The notes beneath the pieces were generated by a model that worked only from the letters and a program-made list of their open reading frames with translations, ran no database searches and had not been told where the DNA came from. A stretch of 64,000 nucleotides of DNA from Actinomadura citrea (GTDB lineage Bacteria > Actinomycetota > Actinomycetes > Streptosporangiales > Streptosporangiaceae), in assembly GCF_013409045.1 (NCBI RefSeq), contig NZ_JACCBT010000001.1, forward strand, positions 8,472,669 through 8,536,668, given 5' to 3'. The position numbers and the translations under genes are program-made. The stretch's first letter is position 1. Each line of letters starts with the position of its first letter. Of this stretch, positions 33,149-43,302 are shown piece by piece.

Positions 33149-34687
33149 TCAGCGGGCCCAGTGGGTGGGGTCGCCGCCGCCGGCGCGGCGGGCGGCGAGG
33201 GCTCGGCGCGCGGTGGACTCGACGATCGCGCGAGCCTCGCCCAGTTCGCGGTCCGCCGCGGCCACCTGGACCGGCCCCGGAGGCGCGTCCACGTGGACGG
33301 TGGCCAGGCCCAGCAGACGCTGGAAGGGGTTCACGGTCAGCCTGACGCTCTGCGCGCGCGCGTGGGCGATCACGTCCGTGCGGCGGCAGGGCCATCCGTG
33401 CCGGGCCACGAAGACCACGTCGTCGGTGCCGGCGCCTTCCGCGTGCTCTATCGACACGGTCTTGGAGGACGCGGGGACGAGGGTGACCGCGTCCACCTGC
33501 GTCCCGGGGAAGACCTGCGAGACGAGGTGCAGGGCGACGTGGCGTGGCGCGACGGGGAGCAGGGTCGACGAGAGCGCCTGGCGCTCGCCCGCGTATCCGG
33601 CCACGGTGACGTCGACGCGGGCCCAGCCCAGGCTGCGCCAGATCAACGGTTCGACGATGCTGACGGCCTGGACGCGGCCCGGCGGCAGCGTCTGCATCCG
33701 GGTCTCCAGCAGGCCGTAGCGCAGGCGGATCCCGTCCGGCGACATCGCGACCGTGAAGTTGGCGTACATGACCAGCGGCGCGATCACGGCTCGGATGAGG
33801 CCGAGCAGGACCGGGATGGTGATGGCCAGGATGCCGCCCTCGGCGTACATCACGAGGAAGATGAGGGACGCGAGGAAGAGCAGCACCGTCCCCAGGACGG
33901 GCAGCCGCACGACGAGCGACCCGAGCAGGGAGCCGAACGGGACGCGCCACAGGTGCCGTTCGGGCGCTTCCGGGGTCTGGCCCGGGAGCCCGGCGGCGCG
34001 GGCGAGGAGTTCGGCACGCAACTGTTGCGCCGACTGCCGCCCCAGGTAGCGGAGAGCGATTTCGCTCTGCTCGCCCCCTGCCAGCTCCACGCGCACTTCA
34101 GAAAGCGCGAACACCCGCGTTACCAGCGGACGCACGACGTCTATGGCCTGGATGCGCGAAAGCGGGATGCGGCGCGCGTTCTTACGCAGGATGCCGGTTT
34201 CGACGACGAGGTCGTCGTTGTCGACACGGAAGCGCAGTGCGAGCCAGGTCCACAGGCCGGTTCCCACTGCGACCAGTCCCATGGGGATGGTCACGATGAT
34301 GAACCGCAGGACCACCTCCGGCGTGAGCGCCAAGGTGATGCCACTGTCCGTCTGCGTCAGCAGCAGGGGGAAGCCGAGGAGGACGAAGTAGATGATGAGG
34401 AACACGAACGCGCGCAGCGGGGCCGTCGCCCAGTGGAGCCTGTGCGTGCCCTCCGAGAACCGGACCGGGGGACGTTGCGGCTGCGGCGGACCATACGCAT
34501 ACGGCGACCGAGGCGGGCCATACCCGGGCCGGGGCGGCTGGTACGACGGTCCCACAGGGCGACCGTAAGGGCCCGGCTGCCCAGGCGGGCCGGGTGGTCC
34601 GGGTGGTCCGGACGGTCCAGGCGGCCCGGGCGGGCCGGAGGGGCCGGGCCGTCCAGGCGGGCCATAGGGGCCGTAAGGGCCGCTCAT
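33149..34687 (-). CDS. PH-domain membrane protein, YdbT-like
   Basis: 512 residues. The first ~75 form a collagen-like stretch (repeated G-P-P, with PYGPYGPPG), then pairs of transmembrane helices separate three bacterial PH (bPH_2) domains. The first PH domain begins RVDNDDLVVETGILRKNARRIPLSRIQAIDVVRPL. Further ones follow the second and third membrane pairs. YdbS/YdbT in Bacillus protect against a circular bacteriocin; whether that holds here is unknown. The ATG at 34687 overlaps the stop of the preceding gene (ATGA), so the two are translated as a unit. Confidence 0.88.
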   Translation of the reverse strand: MSGPYGPYGPPGRPGPSGPPGPPGPSGPPGPPGPPGQPGPYGRPVGPSYQPPRPGYGPPRSPYAYGPPQPQRPPVRFSEGTHRLHWATAPLRAFVFLIIYFVLLGFPLLLTQTDSGITLALTPEVVLRFIIVTIPMGLVAVGTGLWTWLALRFRVDNDDLVVETGILRKNARRIPLSRIQAIDVVRPLVTRVFALSEVRVELAGGEQSEIALRYLGRQSAQQLRAELLARAAGLPGQTPEAPERHLWRVPFGSLLGSLVVRLPVLGTVLLFLASLIFLVMYAEGGILAITIPVLLGLIRAVIAPLVMYANFTVAMSPDGIRLRYGLLETRMQTLPPGRVQAVSIVEPLIWRSLGWARVDVTVAGYAGERQALSSTLLPVAPRHVALHLVSQVFPGTQVDAVTLVPASSKTVSIEHAEGAGTDDVVFVARHGWPCRRTDVIAHARAQSVRLTVNPFQRLLGLATVHVDAPPGPVQVAAADRELGEARAIVESTARRALAARRAGGGDPTHWAR

Positions 34688-35343
34688 AGGCCCATGCCCC
34701 GTTCCTCGCCCTTCTGCGCGAGACGGTCGCGCAGGAGCGCGGCCTCCGCGGTGGGCAGTCCCGGAATCGTGGCGTCCGTCGCCGCGGCGGCGGTGTGCAT
34801 CCGGACGGTGGCGACACCCATCCACCGCTCCAGAAGCCCCGCAGTGACGTCCACGAACTGCATCCGCCCATACGGAACCACGATGAGGCGCCGGACGAGG
34901 ACACCATGGGTCACGATGAGATCGTCGCCGCGCTCGACGTAGCCGTAGGCCCTGCGGTCAAGTTCCGCGACCACCCAGGTGAGGATGACCCCGAGCACAA
35001 CGGCGGCCACCCACATGGACGCCGCGACCACGGTTCCGTTCCTCCAGACGATGAAAGCGCCCACACCACCCACGGGAATCGCCCACAGGACCGCGGTGAG
35101 GAGCCTGTGCCAGGCATGGCGTTGGGAAATGGGCGACCAGCGGAGGCCGGCCCCAGGCGCGAAGGCCTGATCCGCCTGGTAGACGGGCTGTCCCTGGTGC
35201 GGCGGGTAGGGTGCCCCTACCTGTCCCTGACCAGGAGGCTGACCGCCGTGGCCCGGACCGGACGGCGCGGGCGGACGCACCGCGCCCTGCTGTCCAGGAT
35301 GCGCGGCGGGATCGAATGGCGGTTCGCCGTGGCTCGCGTTCAT
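34684..35343 (-). CDS. PH-domain membrane protein, YdbS-like
   Basis: 219 residues. A ~65-residue Gly/Pro/Gln-rich disordered N-terminus is followed by two transmembrane helices (about residues 80-125). One bPH_2 domain follows: RAYGYVERGDDLIVTHGVLVRRLIVVPYGRMQFVDVTAGLLERWMGVATVRMHTAAA. Partner of the YdbT-like gene downstream, with an ATGA overlap. The N-terminal tails of the two proteins are alike in composition, which suggests they act at the same membrane site. Divergent from nuoD, about 80 bp away. Confidence 0.87.
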   Translation of the reverse strand: MNASHGEPPFDPAAHPGQQGAVRPPAPSGPGHGGQPPGQGQVGAPYPPHQGQPVYQADQAFAPGAGLRWSPISQRHAWHRLLTAVLWAIPVGGVGAFIVWRNGTVVAASMWVAAVVLGVILTWVVAELDRRAYGYVERGDDLIVTHGVLVRRLIVVPYGRMQFVDVTAGLLERWMGVATVRMHTAAAATDATIPGLPTAEAALLRDRLAQKGEERGMGL

Positions 35344-35422
35344 TGCCCCCTAGTCAACCGGATAACGACTACCGCTCGCCATGGGACCATGAAGCGGTGA
35401 TCGGAGTGGCGGAGGCGCGACC

Positions 35423-36571
35423 ATGACCACCGAACGGATCGTCGGGATCGGTGCGGGCGCGAAGGAGCTCGCCACCGAGGACATGACCCTGAACATCGGC
35501 CCCCAGCACCCGTCCACGCACGGTGTGCTGCGGCTCAAGCTCACCTTGGACGGTGAACGCATCTCGGCCGCCGAACCCATCGTCGGCTACATGCACCGGG
35601 GAGCCGAGAAGCTGTTCGAGGTCCGCGACTTCCGGCAGATCATCGTCCTGGCGAACCGGCACGACTGGCTGTCGGCGTTCTCCAGCGAACTCGGCGTCGT
35701 CCTCGCCGTCGAACGCATGCTCGGCATGGAGGTCCCCGTCCGCGCGGTATGGGCGAGGACCCTGCTGGCAGAGCTGAACCGGGTCCTCAACCACCTGATG
35801 TTCCTCGGCTCCTACCCGCTGGAAGTGGGCGCCATCACCCCGATCTTCTACGCGTTCCGCGAGCGCGAGGTCCTGCAGCGGGTCATGGAGGAGATCTCCG
35901 GTGGACGCATGCACTACATGTTCAACCGCGTCGGCGGGCTGAAGGACGAGCTTCCCGCCGGTTGGACGGCGCGCGCGCGGGCGGCGGTCTCCGAGGTCCG
36001 TGCCCGCATGAGCGACATCGACGACCTCATCATGGGCAACGAGATCTTCCGGGCCCGCACCAGGGGGGTCGGCGCCCTCACCCGGGAGCAGATCCTGCAG
36101 TACGGGGTGTCCGGGCCCATCGCGCGCGCGTCCGGCGTGGATTTCGACCTGCGCCGGGACGAGCCCTACCTCGCGTACGGCGAGCTGGACGTCCGCGTGG
36201 TCACCCGGTCGGAGGGCGACTGCCTGGCCCGCTTCGAGTGCCTGCTCGACCAGGTGCACGCGTCCCTCGACCTTGCGGACGCCTGCCTGGACCGTCTCGC
36301 CGAGCTTCCGCCCGGCCCGATCAACCAGCGGCTGCCGAAGGTCCTGAAGGTCCCCGAGGGGCACACCTACGCCTGGACGGAGAACCCGCTCGGCATCAAC
36401 GGCTACTACCTGGTGTCGCGCGGCGAGAAGACCCCGTGGCGGATGAAGCTGCGGTCCGCGTCGTACAACAACGTCCAGGTGCTCGCGGAGCTGCTGCCCG
36501 GCAACCTGGTCGCCGACATGATCGCCATTCTCGGCTCGATGTTCTTCGTCGTCGGCGACATCGACAAGTAG
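35423..36571 (+). CDS. nuoD: NuoD-like 49-kDa subunit of respiratory complex I (orphan copy)
   Basis: 382 residues. It has the NuoD/HoxH core: NIGPQHPSTHGVLRLKLTLDGE, VGYMHRGAEKLFE, NRHDWLSAFSSELG, LNHLMFLGSYPLEVGAI, FNRVGGLKDELP, RMKLRSASYNNVQVLAELLPGNLVADMIAILGSMFFVVGDIDK. These supply quinone-site residues such as the conserved His and Tyr of family members. No other nuo genes are present in this window, so this is a second, separate copy or a repurposed subunit. GGAGG lies seven bases before the ATG. A MidA-like methyltransferase lies 4 kb upstream. Confidence 0.93.
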   Translation: MTTERIVGIGAGAKELATEDMTLNIGPQHPSTHGVLRLKLTLDGERISAAEPIVGYMHRGAEKLFEVRDFRQIIVLANRHDWLSAFSSELGVVLAVERMLGMEVPVRAVWARTLLAELNRVLNHLMFLGSYPLEVGAITPIFYAFREREVLQRVMEEISGGRMHYMFNRVGGLKDELPAGWTARARAAVSEVRARMSDIDDLIMGNEIFRARTRGVGALTREQILQYGVSGPIARASGVDFDLRRDEPYLAYGELDVRVVTRSEGDCLARFECLLDQVHASLDLADACLDRLAELPPGPINQRLPKVLKVPEGHTYAWTENPLGINGYYLVSRGEKTPWRMKLRSASYNNVQVLAELLPGNLVADMIAILGSMFFVVGDIDK

Positions 36572-36636
36572 CGCGACGAGGCGGGCGATCCGGCCCGGCG
36601 AGCAACGCGGCCGGTCCCGGCCCGCCGCGGCGCTCC

Positions 36637-37149
36637 TCAGGCTCGGGACGCGCCGGGGTGGTCGCGGCGCTCCTCGTCCGGCCCCTTGGGGACCCGGCAC
36701 GCGTACTCCAGGAAGATCGCCGCCGCCACGAGCACGCCGGCCGCGAGGAACGTGCCGCCGCTCACGAAGAAGTCGTGCCGGGGGGTCGACTTGTCGAGCG
36801 AGGAGGCGAGGCTGACGGCGAACCCGCCGAACACGCCCGCGATGACCGCCGCGGAATGCGCGCTGGCCTTCCCCAGGGCCGCCAGGCGCGCCACCGCGAG
36901 GGGATCCAGCGGCTTCTGCCTCGGCTTGCGGGAGGCGTCCGCCCCGCGTCCGCTGGAAGGCTTGCGACGGATGCGGCGCAACACGTTCAGCCCGGTGAAC
37001 GCCTCACCGAGGGCGAGCAGCAGCAGCGTCGGCACCGCCGTCCACGGCAGCGGGGGCAACGACAGGTAGGCGGAACGCAGCACCGCCCAGGTGATCACCC
37101 CGATGACGACCACGAGGGCGACGAGGAACAGCGGGCGGGACGGCTTCAT
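36637..37149 (-). CDS. DUF3180 membrane protein
   Basis: 170 residues with four predicted transmembrane helices in two pairs (about residues 8-28, 35-55, 97-117 and 130-150) and a basic loop (RRIRRKPSSGRG). This matches the DUF3180 family that follows folK in many actinobacteria. The function is unknown; the coupling suggests an ancestral link with folate metabolism or simple positional conservation. Its ATG overlaps the folK stop (ATGA). Confidence 0.88.
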   Translation of the reverse strand: MKPSRPLFLVALVVVIGVITWAVLRSAYLSLPPLPWTAVPTLLLLALGEAFTGLNVLRRIRRKPSSGRGADASRKPRQKPLDPLAVARLAALGKASAHSAAVIAGVFGGFAVSLASSLDKSTPRHDFFVSGGTFLAAGVLVAAAIFLEYACRVPKGPDEERRDHPGASRA

Positions 37150-37733
37150 GCAGGCTGCTGCAGAGCCAGGTCGTCACGCCGGCGGCAGATCGACGGGCCG
37201 CCCTCCGCCTGCCTGGCCTCGGCCAGGTCTCCCACGCGGCCGTGCCCGGTCAGCAGCACGTCCGGCTCGATGTCGGACCACGGGACGAGGACGAACGCGC
37301 GCTCGTGCGCGCGCGGGTGCGGGAGCGTCAGATCAGGGTCGTCGGACGTGATGTCCCCGAAAGTCACGATGTCGATGTCGAGGGTGCGCGGACCCCAGCG
37401 GACCACGCGCTCGCGGCGCATCGAGTTCTCGATGTTCAGAACCCGCTCCAGCAGGTTCTCCGGAGGCAGGCGCGTGTCGGCGATGAGCACGATGTTCAGG
37501 AAGTCGCCCTGCTCGGGGATGCTCTCCCCGGGCGGCGCGTAGGGGGCGGTCTCGTAGACCCGGGAGAACGCCACGAAGTTCAGCCCCGGTGCGTCGAACA
37601 GGGCGTCGACCGCCTCCTGGATGTTGTCCAGGCGGTCCCCGAGGTTGCTGCCGATCGAGAACACGACACGGTGCTGGACCAGCATGTGCCCCCCGGTGGC
37701 GGTGCGGTCGGGCATGCGGTCGGACGCTGTCAT
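37146..37733 (-). CDS. folK: 6-hydroxymethyl-7,8-dihydropterin pyrophosphokinase
   Basis: Transfers pyrophosphate from ATP in folate synthesis. 195 residues. Visible features are SIGSNLGDRLDNIQEAVDAL, the ETAPYAPPGESIPEQGDFLNIV loop, RRERVVRWGPRTLDIDIVTFGD with the Mg-binding DxD, and LPHPRAHERAFVLVPW. The ATG at 37733 has AGGAG seven bases upstream and overlaps the folB stop (ATGA). A longer in-frame start would add more than 160 residues and overlap folB. Coupled downstream to DUF3180. Confidence 0.97.
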   Translation of the reverse strand: MTASDRMPDRTATGGHMLVQHRVVFSIGSNLGDRLDNIQEAVDALFDAPGLNFVAFSRVYETAPYAPPGESIPEQGDFLNIVLIADTRLPPENLLERVLNIENSMRRERVVRWGPRTLDIDIVTFGDITSDDPDLTLPHPRAHERAFVLVPWSDIEPDVLLTGHGRVGDLAEARQAEGGPSICRRRDDLALQQPA

Positions 37734-38095
37734 GGGCGACTCCTCGTGATCTTCACGGCGACGTCCGCGAAAGGGTGCGGGATCGGGGCGCTCGGCTTGT
37801 GGACGGTGATCTCGACCTCGGACACCGCCCGATCTTCCAGACATATCTTCGCCAGCCGGTCGGCCAGCGTTTCGAGGAGGTTCAGGGGCTCCCCCTCCAC
37901 GGCGGCGACCAGCCGGCCGGCGAGCGCTCCGTAGTCGACGGTACGCGAAAGGTCGTCGCCTTCCGCGGCGGGGCGCGTGTCGAGGCCGAGGACTGCGTCC
38001 ACGACGAACTCCTGGCCCAGGTCGCGCTCGGCGGGCAGGCATCCGTGGCGGCCCCGTGCCCGAAGCCCGCGCAACTCGATGCGGTCGAGAGTCAT
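37730..38095 (-). CDS. folB: Dihydroneopterin aldolase
   Basis: Cleaves dihydroneopterin to 6-hydroxymethyl-dihydropterin. 121 residues. It shows the T-fold pattern: RIELRGLRARGRHGCLPAERDLGQEFVVDAVLGLD, SRTVDYGAL, ALAG and NLLETLADRLA, then VEITVHKPSAPIPH with the conserved Lys. The active-site Tyr and Glu equivalents are in VDYG and LLET. It lies between the NTF2-like gene and folK, with ATGA overlaps on both sides. Confidence 0.97.
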   Translation of the reverse strand: MTLDRIELRGLRARGRHGCLPAERDLGQEFVVDAVLGLDTRPAAEGDDLSRTVDYGALAGRLVAAVEGEPLNLLETLADRLAKICLEDRAVSEVEITVHKPSAPIPHPFADVAVKITRSRP

Positions 38096-38529
38096 TCTTC
38101 CTCTGCATCCACGACGTTGAGGACGGGAGACCCGTGGTGAAGCAGAAGCCGCCACTCTCCGCCCGCCCGTACGAACACATTCGTCGCCACGATGCTTCCG
38201 CCGGCGAGGAACCCCGCTTCGGTGTCCTCATCGGCGGTCAGGACGTTCTCCTTACACGTCACCACGGCGTGGTCGCCGTACACGTCCGTTTCCACGTCGG
38301 TGAGCACGAACTGGATGTAGGACGTGTTGGCCATGATGAGCGCCCACGAGCGCAGGACCGCCTCACGTCCCCGCAGCATCGTCCAGCCGGGGTGCACGCA
38401 GGAGACGCCCTCGGCGTACTGGCCGTCCGCCCAGACCGCCGACATGCGGTCGAAGTCACCGGCCTCGAACGCGGCATAGAACTCGGCATGGACCTCGTCC
38501 ACGTCGGCGCGGTTCACGGCACGGCTCAT
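38092..38529 (-). CDS. NTF2/SnoaL-like protein inside the folate operon
   Basis: 145 residues of the cone-shaped NTF2-like fold: an N-terminal helix (VDEVHAEFYAAFEAGDFDRMSAVWAD), HPGW at the pocket, GREAVLRSWALIM, and sheet strands ending VFVRAGGEWRLLLHHGS. The fold binds or isomerises small ligands; the substrate is not known. Both ends overlap folate genes (ATGA with folP before it and with folB after it), so it is made with them in fixed ratio. It may act on a pterin intermediate, such as the pyrophosphatase step missing from the operon (inference). Confidence 0.9.
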   Translation of the reverse strand: MSRAVNRADVDEVHAEFYAAFEAGDFDRMSAVWADGQYAEGVSCVHPGWTMLRGREAVLRSWALIMANTSYIQFVLTDVETDVYGDHAVVTCKENVLTADEDTEAGFLAGGSIVATNVFVRAGGEWRLLLHHGSPVLNVVDAEEE

Positions 38530-39437
38530 AGGCGGGGACTCCCATCGTCTTTGCTGTCCTGGGTGATGCTGTCCTGATCGACCGGACGCGCCGCGCGCAT
38601 CGCGGCCGCCACTCGTACCGCGTCCGCGTTGGGCCGGACCCTGTGCACTCTCACGCACCATGCCCCGGCGGCCGCCACGAGAGACGTGATGGCCACGGTC
38701 GCGTCATCGCAATCGCCGAACGGACGGCGCGTCCCGTCCGGTTCCGCAAGGAGCCGCGTCAGAAACCCTTTGCGGGACGCTCCCACCAGGACGGGGTAAC
38801 CGAGCCCGGTGAACGCGTCCAGATGGGCGAGCAGCGACCAGTTGTGCCCCGTCTCCGGGTTCTTGGCGAAGCCCAGCCCAGGGTCGAGCACCACCATCGA
38901 CGGGTCGACGCCCTCCCCCAGCACGGCGTCGACCCTGTGGAGGAGTTCGTCGCGCACTTCACGGACCACGTCCGTGTAGATCGCGCGGTTGTACATGTCA
39001 TGGCTGTGGCCGCGCCAGTGCATCACCACGTAGGGGACGCCCGCGGCGGCCACGACGCGCGGCATGTCCGGGTCGGCCAGGCCGCCGCTCACGTCGTTCA
39101 CCAGCCGCGCGCCCGCGTCGACCGCGGCCTCGGCGACCTCGGCGCGCATGGTGTCGACGCTCACGGGGACGTGCTCGGCCACGAGCGCCTCTATGACGGG
39201 AACCACGCGGCGCAGTTCCTCTTCCTGGGACACGCGCTGCGCGCCAGGGCGGGTCGACTCGCCGCCCACGTCCACGATGTCGGCGCCCTCGCCCACGAGA
39301 TCGAGCCCGTGGCGGATCGCCTTCTCCGGGTCGAACCAGGCGCCCCCGTCGGAGAAGGAGTCGGGGGTCACGTTGACCACGCCCATGACGAGGCAGCGCC
39401 CTGGCTCGGGCAGCCCCGGAACGGCGGCACTGGTCAT
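38526..39437 (-). CDS. folP: Dihydropteroate synthase
   Basis: Joins p-aminobenzoate to the pterin; target of sulfonamides. 303 residues, TIM barrel. Motifs: MGVVNVTPDSFSDGG (loop 1), DVGGESTRPGA (loop 2), SVDTMRAEVAEAA, NDVSGGLADPDM, VVMHWRGHSHDM, DPGLGFAKN, LVGASRKGFL, and RVHRV near the end. The ATG at 39437 suits the family N-terminus; a TTG three codons upstream is possible. First gene of the translationally coupled folate series, about 155 bp after folE with a terminator between. Confidence 0.97.
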   Translation of the reverse strand: MTSAAVPGLPEPGRCLVMGVVNVTPDSFSDGGAWFDPEKAIRHGLDLVGEGADIVDVGGESTRPGAQRVSQEEELRRVVPVIEALVAEHVPVSVDTMRAEVAEAAVDAGARLVNDVSGGLADPDMPRVVAAAGVPYVVMHWRGHSHDMYNRAIYTDVVREVRDELLHRVDAVLGEGVDPSMVVLDPGLGFAKNPETGHNWSLLAHLDAFTGLGYPVLVGASRKGFLTRLLAEPDGTRRPFGDCDDATVAITSLVAAAGAWCVRVHRVRPNADAVRVAAAMRAARPVDQDSITQDSKDDGSPRL

Positions 39438-39524
39438 GTCACCCAACCCTATGCCTTCGAATCGACCGGCCGCAGCGGCGCTTCAACCGCCCCATCCGTC
39501 CGGCATACCCTCCGGGAGCAGCAG

Positions 39525-39555
39525 AACGGGCCTCAGCTTGACACTGAGGCCCGTT
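39525..39555 (-). terminator. Perfect hairpin between folE and folP
   Basis: 12-bp arms AACGGGCCTCAG (39525-39536) and CTGAGGCCCGTT (39544-39555) with a 7-base loop, 38 bases past the folE stop. It suggests that folP onward is a separate transcript, or that read-through is attenuated. Confidence 0.88.
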
Positions 39556-39593
39556 CAGACGTTCGGACGAACCCGGGGAGACCCGAGAGTCTG

Positions 39594-40226
39594 TCAGCGG
39601 CCGAGAATCAGGCTCATCGCCTCGGAACGCGTCTCGGCATGATCCCGGAAGTCGCCGCGCACCGCCGACGTCACCGTCTTCGCGCCCGGCTTCCGCACCC
39701 CGCGCATCGTCATGCACAGGTGCTCGGCCTCGATCACCACGATGGCGCCGCGGGGCTCCAGCACCCTCATCATCGCGTCGGCCACCTGGCTGGTCAGGCG
39801 CTCCTGCACCTGCGGCCGGCGGGCGTACACGTCCACCAGCCGGGCCAGCTTCGACAGACCGGTGATCTGGCCCTTCTTGTTGGGCGTGTAGCCCACGTGC
39901 GCGACCCCGTGGAAGGGCACCAGGTGGTGCTCGCACACGGAGTACACCTCGATGTCCTTCACCAGGACCATTTCCTCATGGTCGGCGTCGAACACCGTGG
40001 TCAGCGCGTCCTCGGGCTGCTGGCGCAGGCCCGCGAACTGCTCGGCGTACGCGCGCGCCACCCTGGCGGGGGTGTCGCGCAGACCGTTGCGGTCAGGGTC
40101 TTCCCCGATGCCGATCAGGATCTCGCGGACGGCCCTCTCGATGCGCGCGTGGTCGAAACGCCCGCCGTGCAGTGTCTCGCCCGGCGGGTCGTTCTCGATC
40201 GGCGCCTCGTCGTACGGGATCGCCAA
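39594..40226 (-). CDS. folE: GTP cyclohydrolase I
   Basis: Converts GTP to dihydroneopterin triphosphate, the first folate step. 210 residues. The zinc ligands are Cys and His in VYSVCEHHLVPFHG and in EAEHLCMTMRGV. Other motifs are GLSKLARLVDVYARRPQVQERL and TVTSAVRGDF near the GTP site. The start is a TTG at 40226, five bases after the ftsH stop, and translation probably follows ftsH. Family-typical MAIPYDEAPIEND begins there. Its terminator follows. Confidence 0.95.
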   Translation of the reverse strand: MAIPYDEAPIENDPPGETLHGGRFDHARIERAVREILIGIGEDPDRNGLRDTPARVARAYAEQFAGLRQQPEDALTTVFDADHEEMVLVKDIEVYSVCEHHLVPFHGVAHVGYTPNKKGQITGLSKLARLVDVYARRPQVQERLTSQVADAMMRVLEPRGAIVVIEAEHLCMTMRGVRKPGAKTVTSAVRGDFRDHAETRSEAMSLILGR

Positions 40227-40231
40227 GGTCG

Positions 40232-42235
<2,004 letters not shown>

Positions 42236-42615
42236 TTATCCGGTTACCCCGTAGGGGCCCGTCCCTCCTGACCAACGTCTGTGTGCGATCCTCGCCCGTC
42301 CCTGGGGACGGACGCCACTGCGACCAACAATGCGACCAACGGGAAGGCCCGTCGCCCGGGGCTCCGGTCCCACCGTGGCGGCTTCCCACATATGGCTTCC
42401 CGAACCCGAGGTCCGGGACACCGACGGTACACCGCAGGCGCAGGAGACGCAGCCGACGCCGTTCTCCCACATCCCTTGCCTATACCCGTCAACGACCTTT
42501 GCAACGATTCGTCACGGTCGCTTGTTCCCTGGGACGTTGATGCGCCTCCGAGCAGTGTGGGCGCGTCCGGGGCGATCAGGCCCTCCCCGCCGTCCCCCGG
42601 CCCCCTCCGGGACGC
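42236..42615. other. Gene-free region between hpt and ftsH
   Basis: About 380 bases holding the ftsH promoter. A -10-like TATAGG is seen on the minus strand near 42480, without a convincing -35. Two copies of GCGACCAAC lie near 42310-42340. Nothing else was seen. Confidence 0.4.
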
Positions 42616-43179
42616 TCAGGATCCGTCCCCGCCGTACACGTGCGGGGCCAGGGTTCCGACGAAGGGCAGGTTCCGGTACCGCTCCGCATAGTCGAGCCCG
42701 TAGCCGATGACGAACTCGTTGGGGATGTCGAAGCCGATGTACTTCACGTCGATGTCGGTCGTGACGGCCTCCGGCTTGCGCAGCAGCGCGCAGATCTCCA
42801 GCGAGGCCGGGTTGCGCGAGCGCAGGTTGCTCACCAGCCACGACAGCGTCAGGCCCGAGTCGACGATGTCCTCCACGATCAGGACGTGCCGGTCGAGGAT
42901 GTCGGTGTCGAGGTCCTTGAGGATGCGGACGACGCCGGACGACTTGGTGCCCGAGCCGTAGGACGACACGGCCATCCAGTCCATGGAGGCGGGCGAGTGC
43001 AGCGCCCGCGCCAGGTCGGCCATGATCATGACGGCGCCCTTGAGGACCCCGACGAGCAGCAGGTCCCTGCCCGCGTAGTCGGCGTCGATCTGCGCGGCGA
43101 GCCCGCGCACCTTCGCCTGCAGGTCGTCCTCGGGGATCAGCACCTTCGCCAGGTCGTTGCCCAGGTCCTTCTCGTCCAC
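42616..43179 (-). CDS. hpt: Hypoxanthine phosphoribosyltransferase
   Basis: Purine salvage: converts hypoxanthine (and guanine) with PRPP to nucleotides. 187 residues. It has the PRPP loop HVLIVEDIVDSGLTL, the flexible-loop region SSYGSGTKSSG, ADYAGRDLLLVGVLKGAVM, and the purine-contacting segment VKYIGFDIPNEFVIGYGLDYAERYRNLPFVG. The ATG at 43179 is followed by family-like MDEKDLG. It follows tilS in the same direction, with a 123-bp gap. Confidence 0.96.
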   Translation of the reverse strand: MDEKDLGNDLAKVLIPEDDLQAKVRGLAAQIDADYAGRDLLLVGVLKGAVMIMADLARALHSPASMDWMAVSSYGSGTKSSGVVRILKDLDTDILDRHVLIVEDIVDSGLTLSWLVSNLRSRNPASLEICALLRKPEAVTTDIDVKYIGFDIPNEFVIGYGLDYAERYRNLPFVGTLAPHVYGGDGS

Positions 43180-43302
43180 AACCCCACCTCATAGCTCAGA
43201 CCTCGCCCGTCCGGTGGGACGGACGTCGGACGGACACCGCCGCGCGCCGTTCGGGCCGTGCGCGGCGGACGCGACGCGTGACGATCCGCACACGCCGCGA
43301 CG

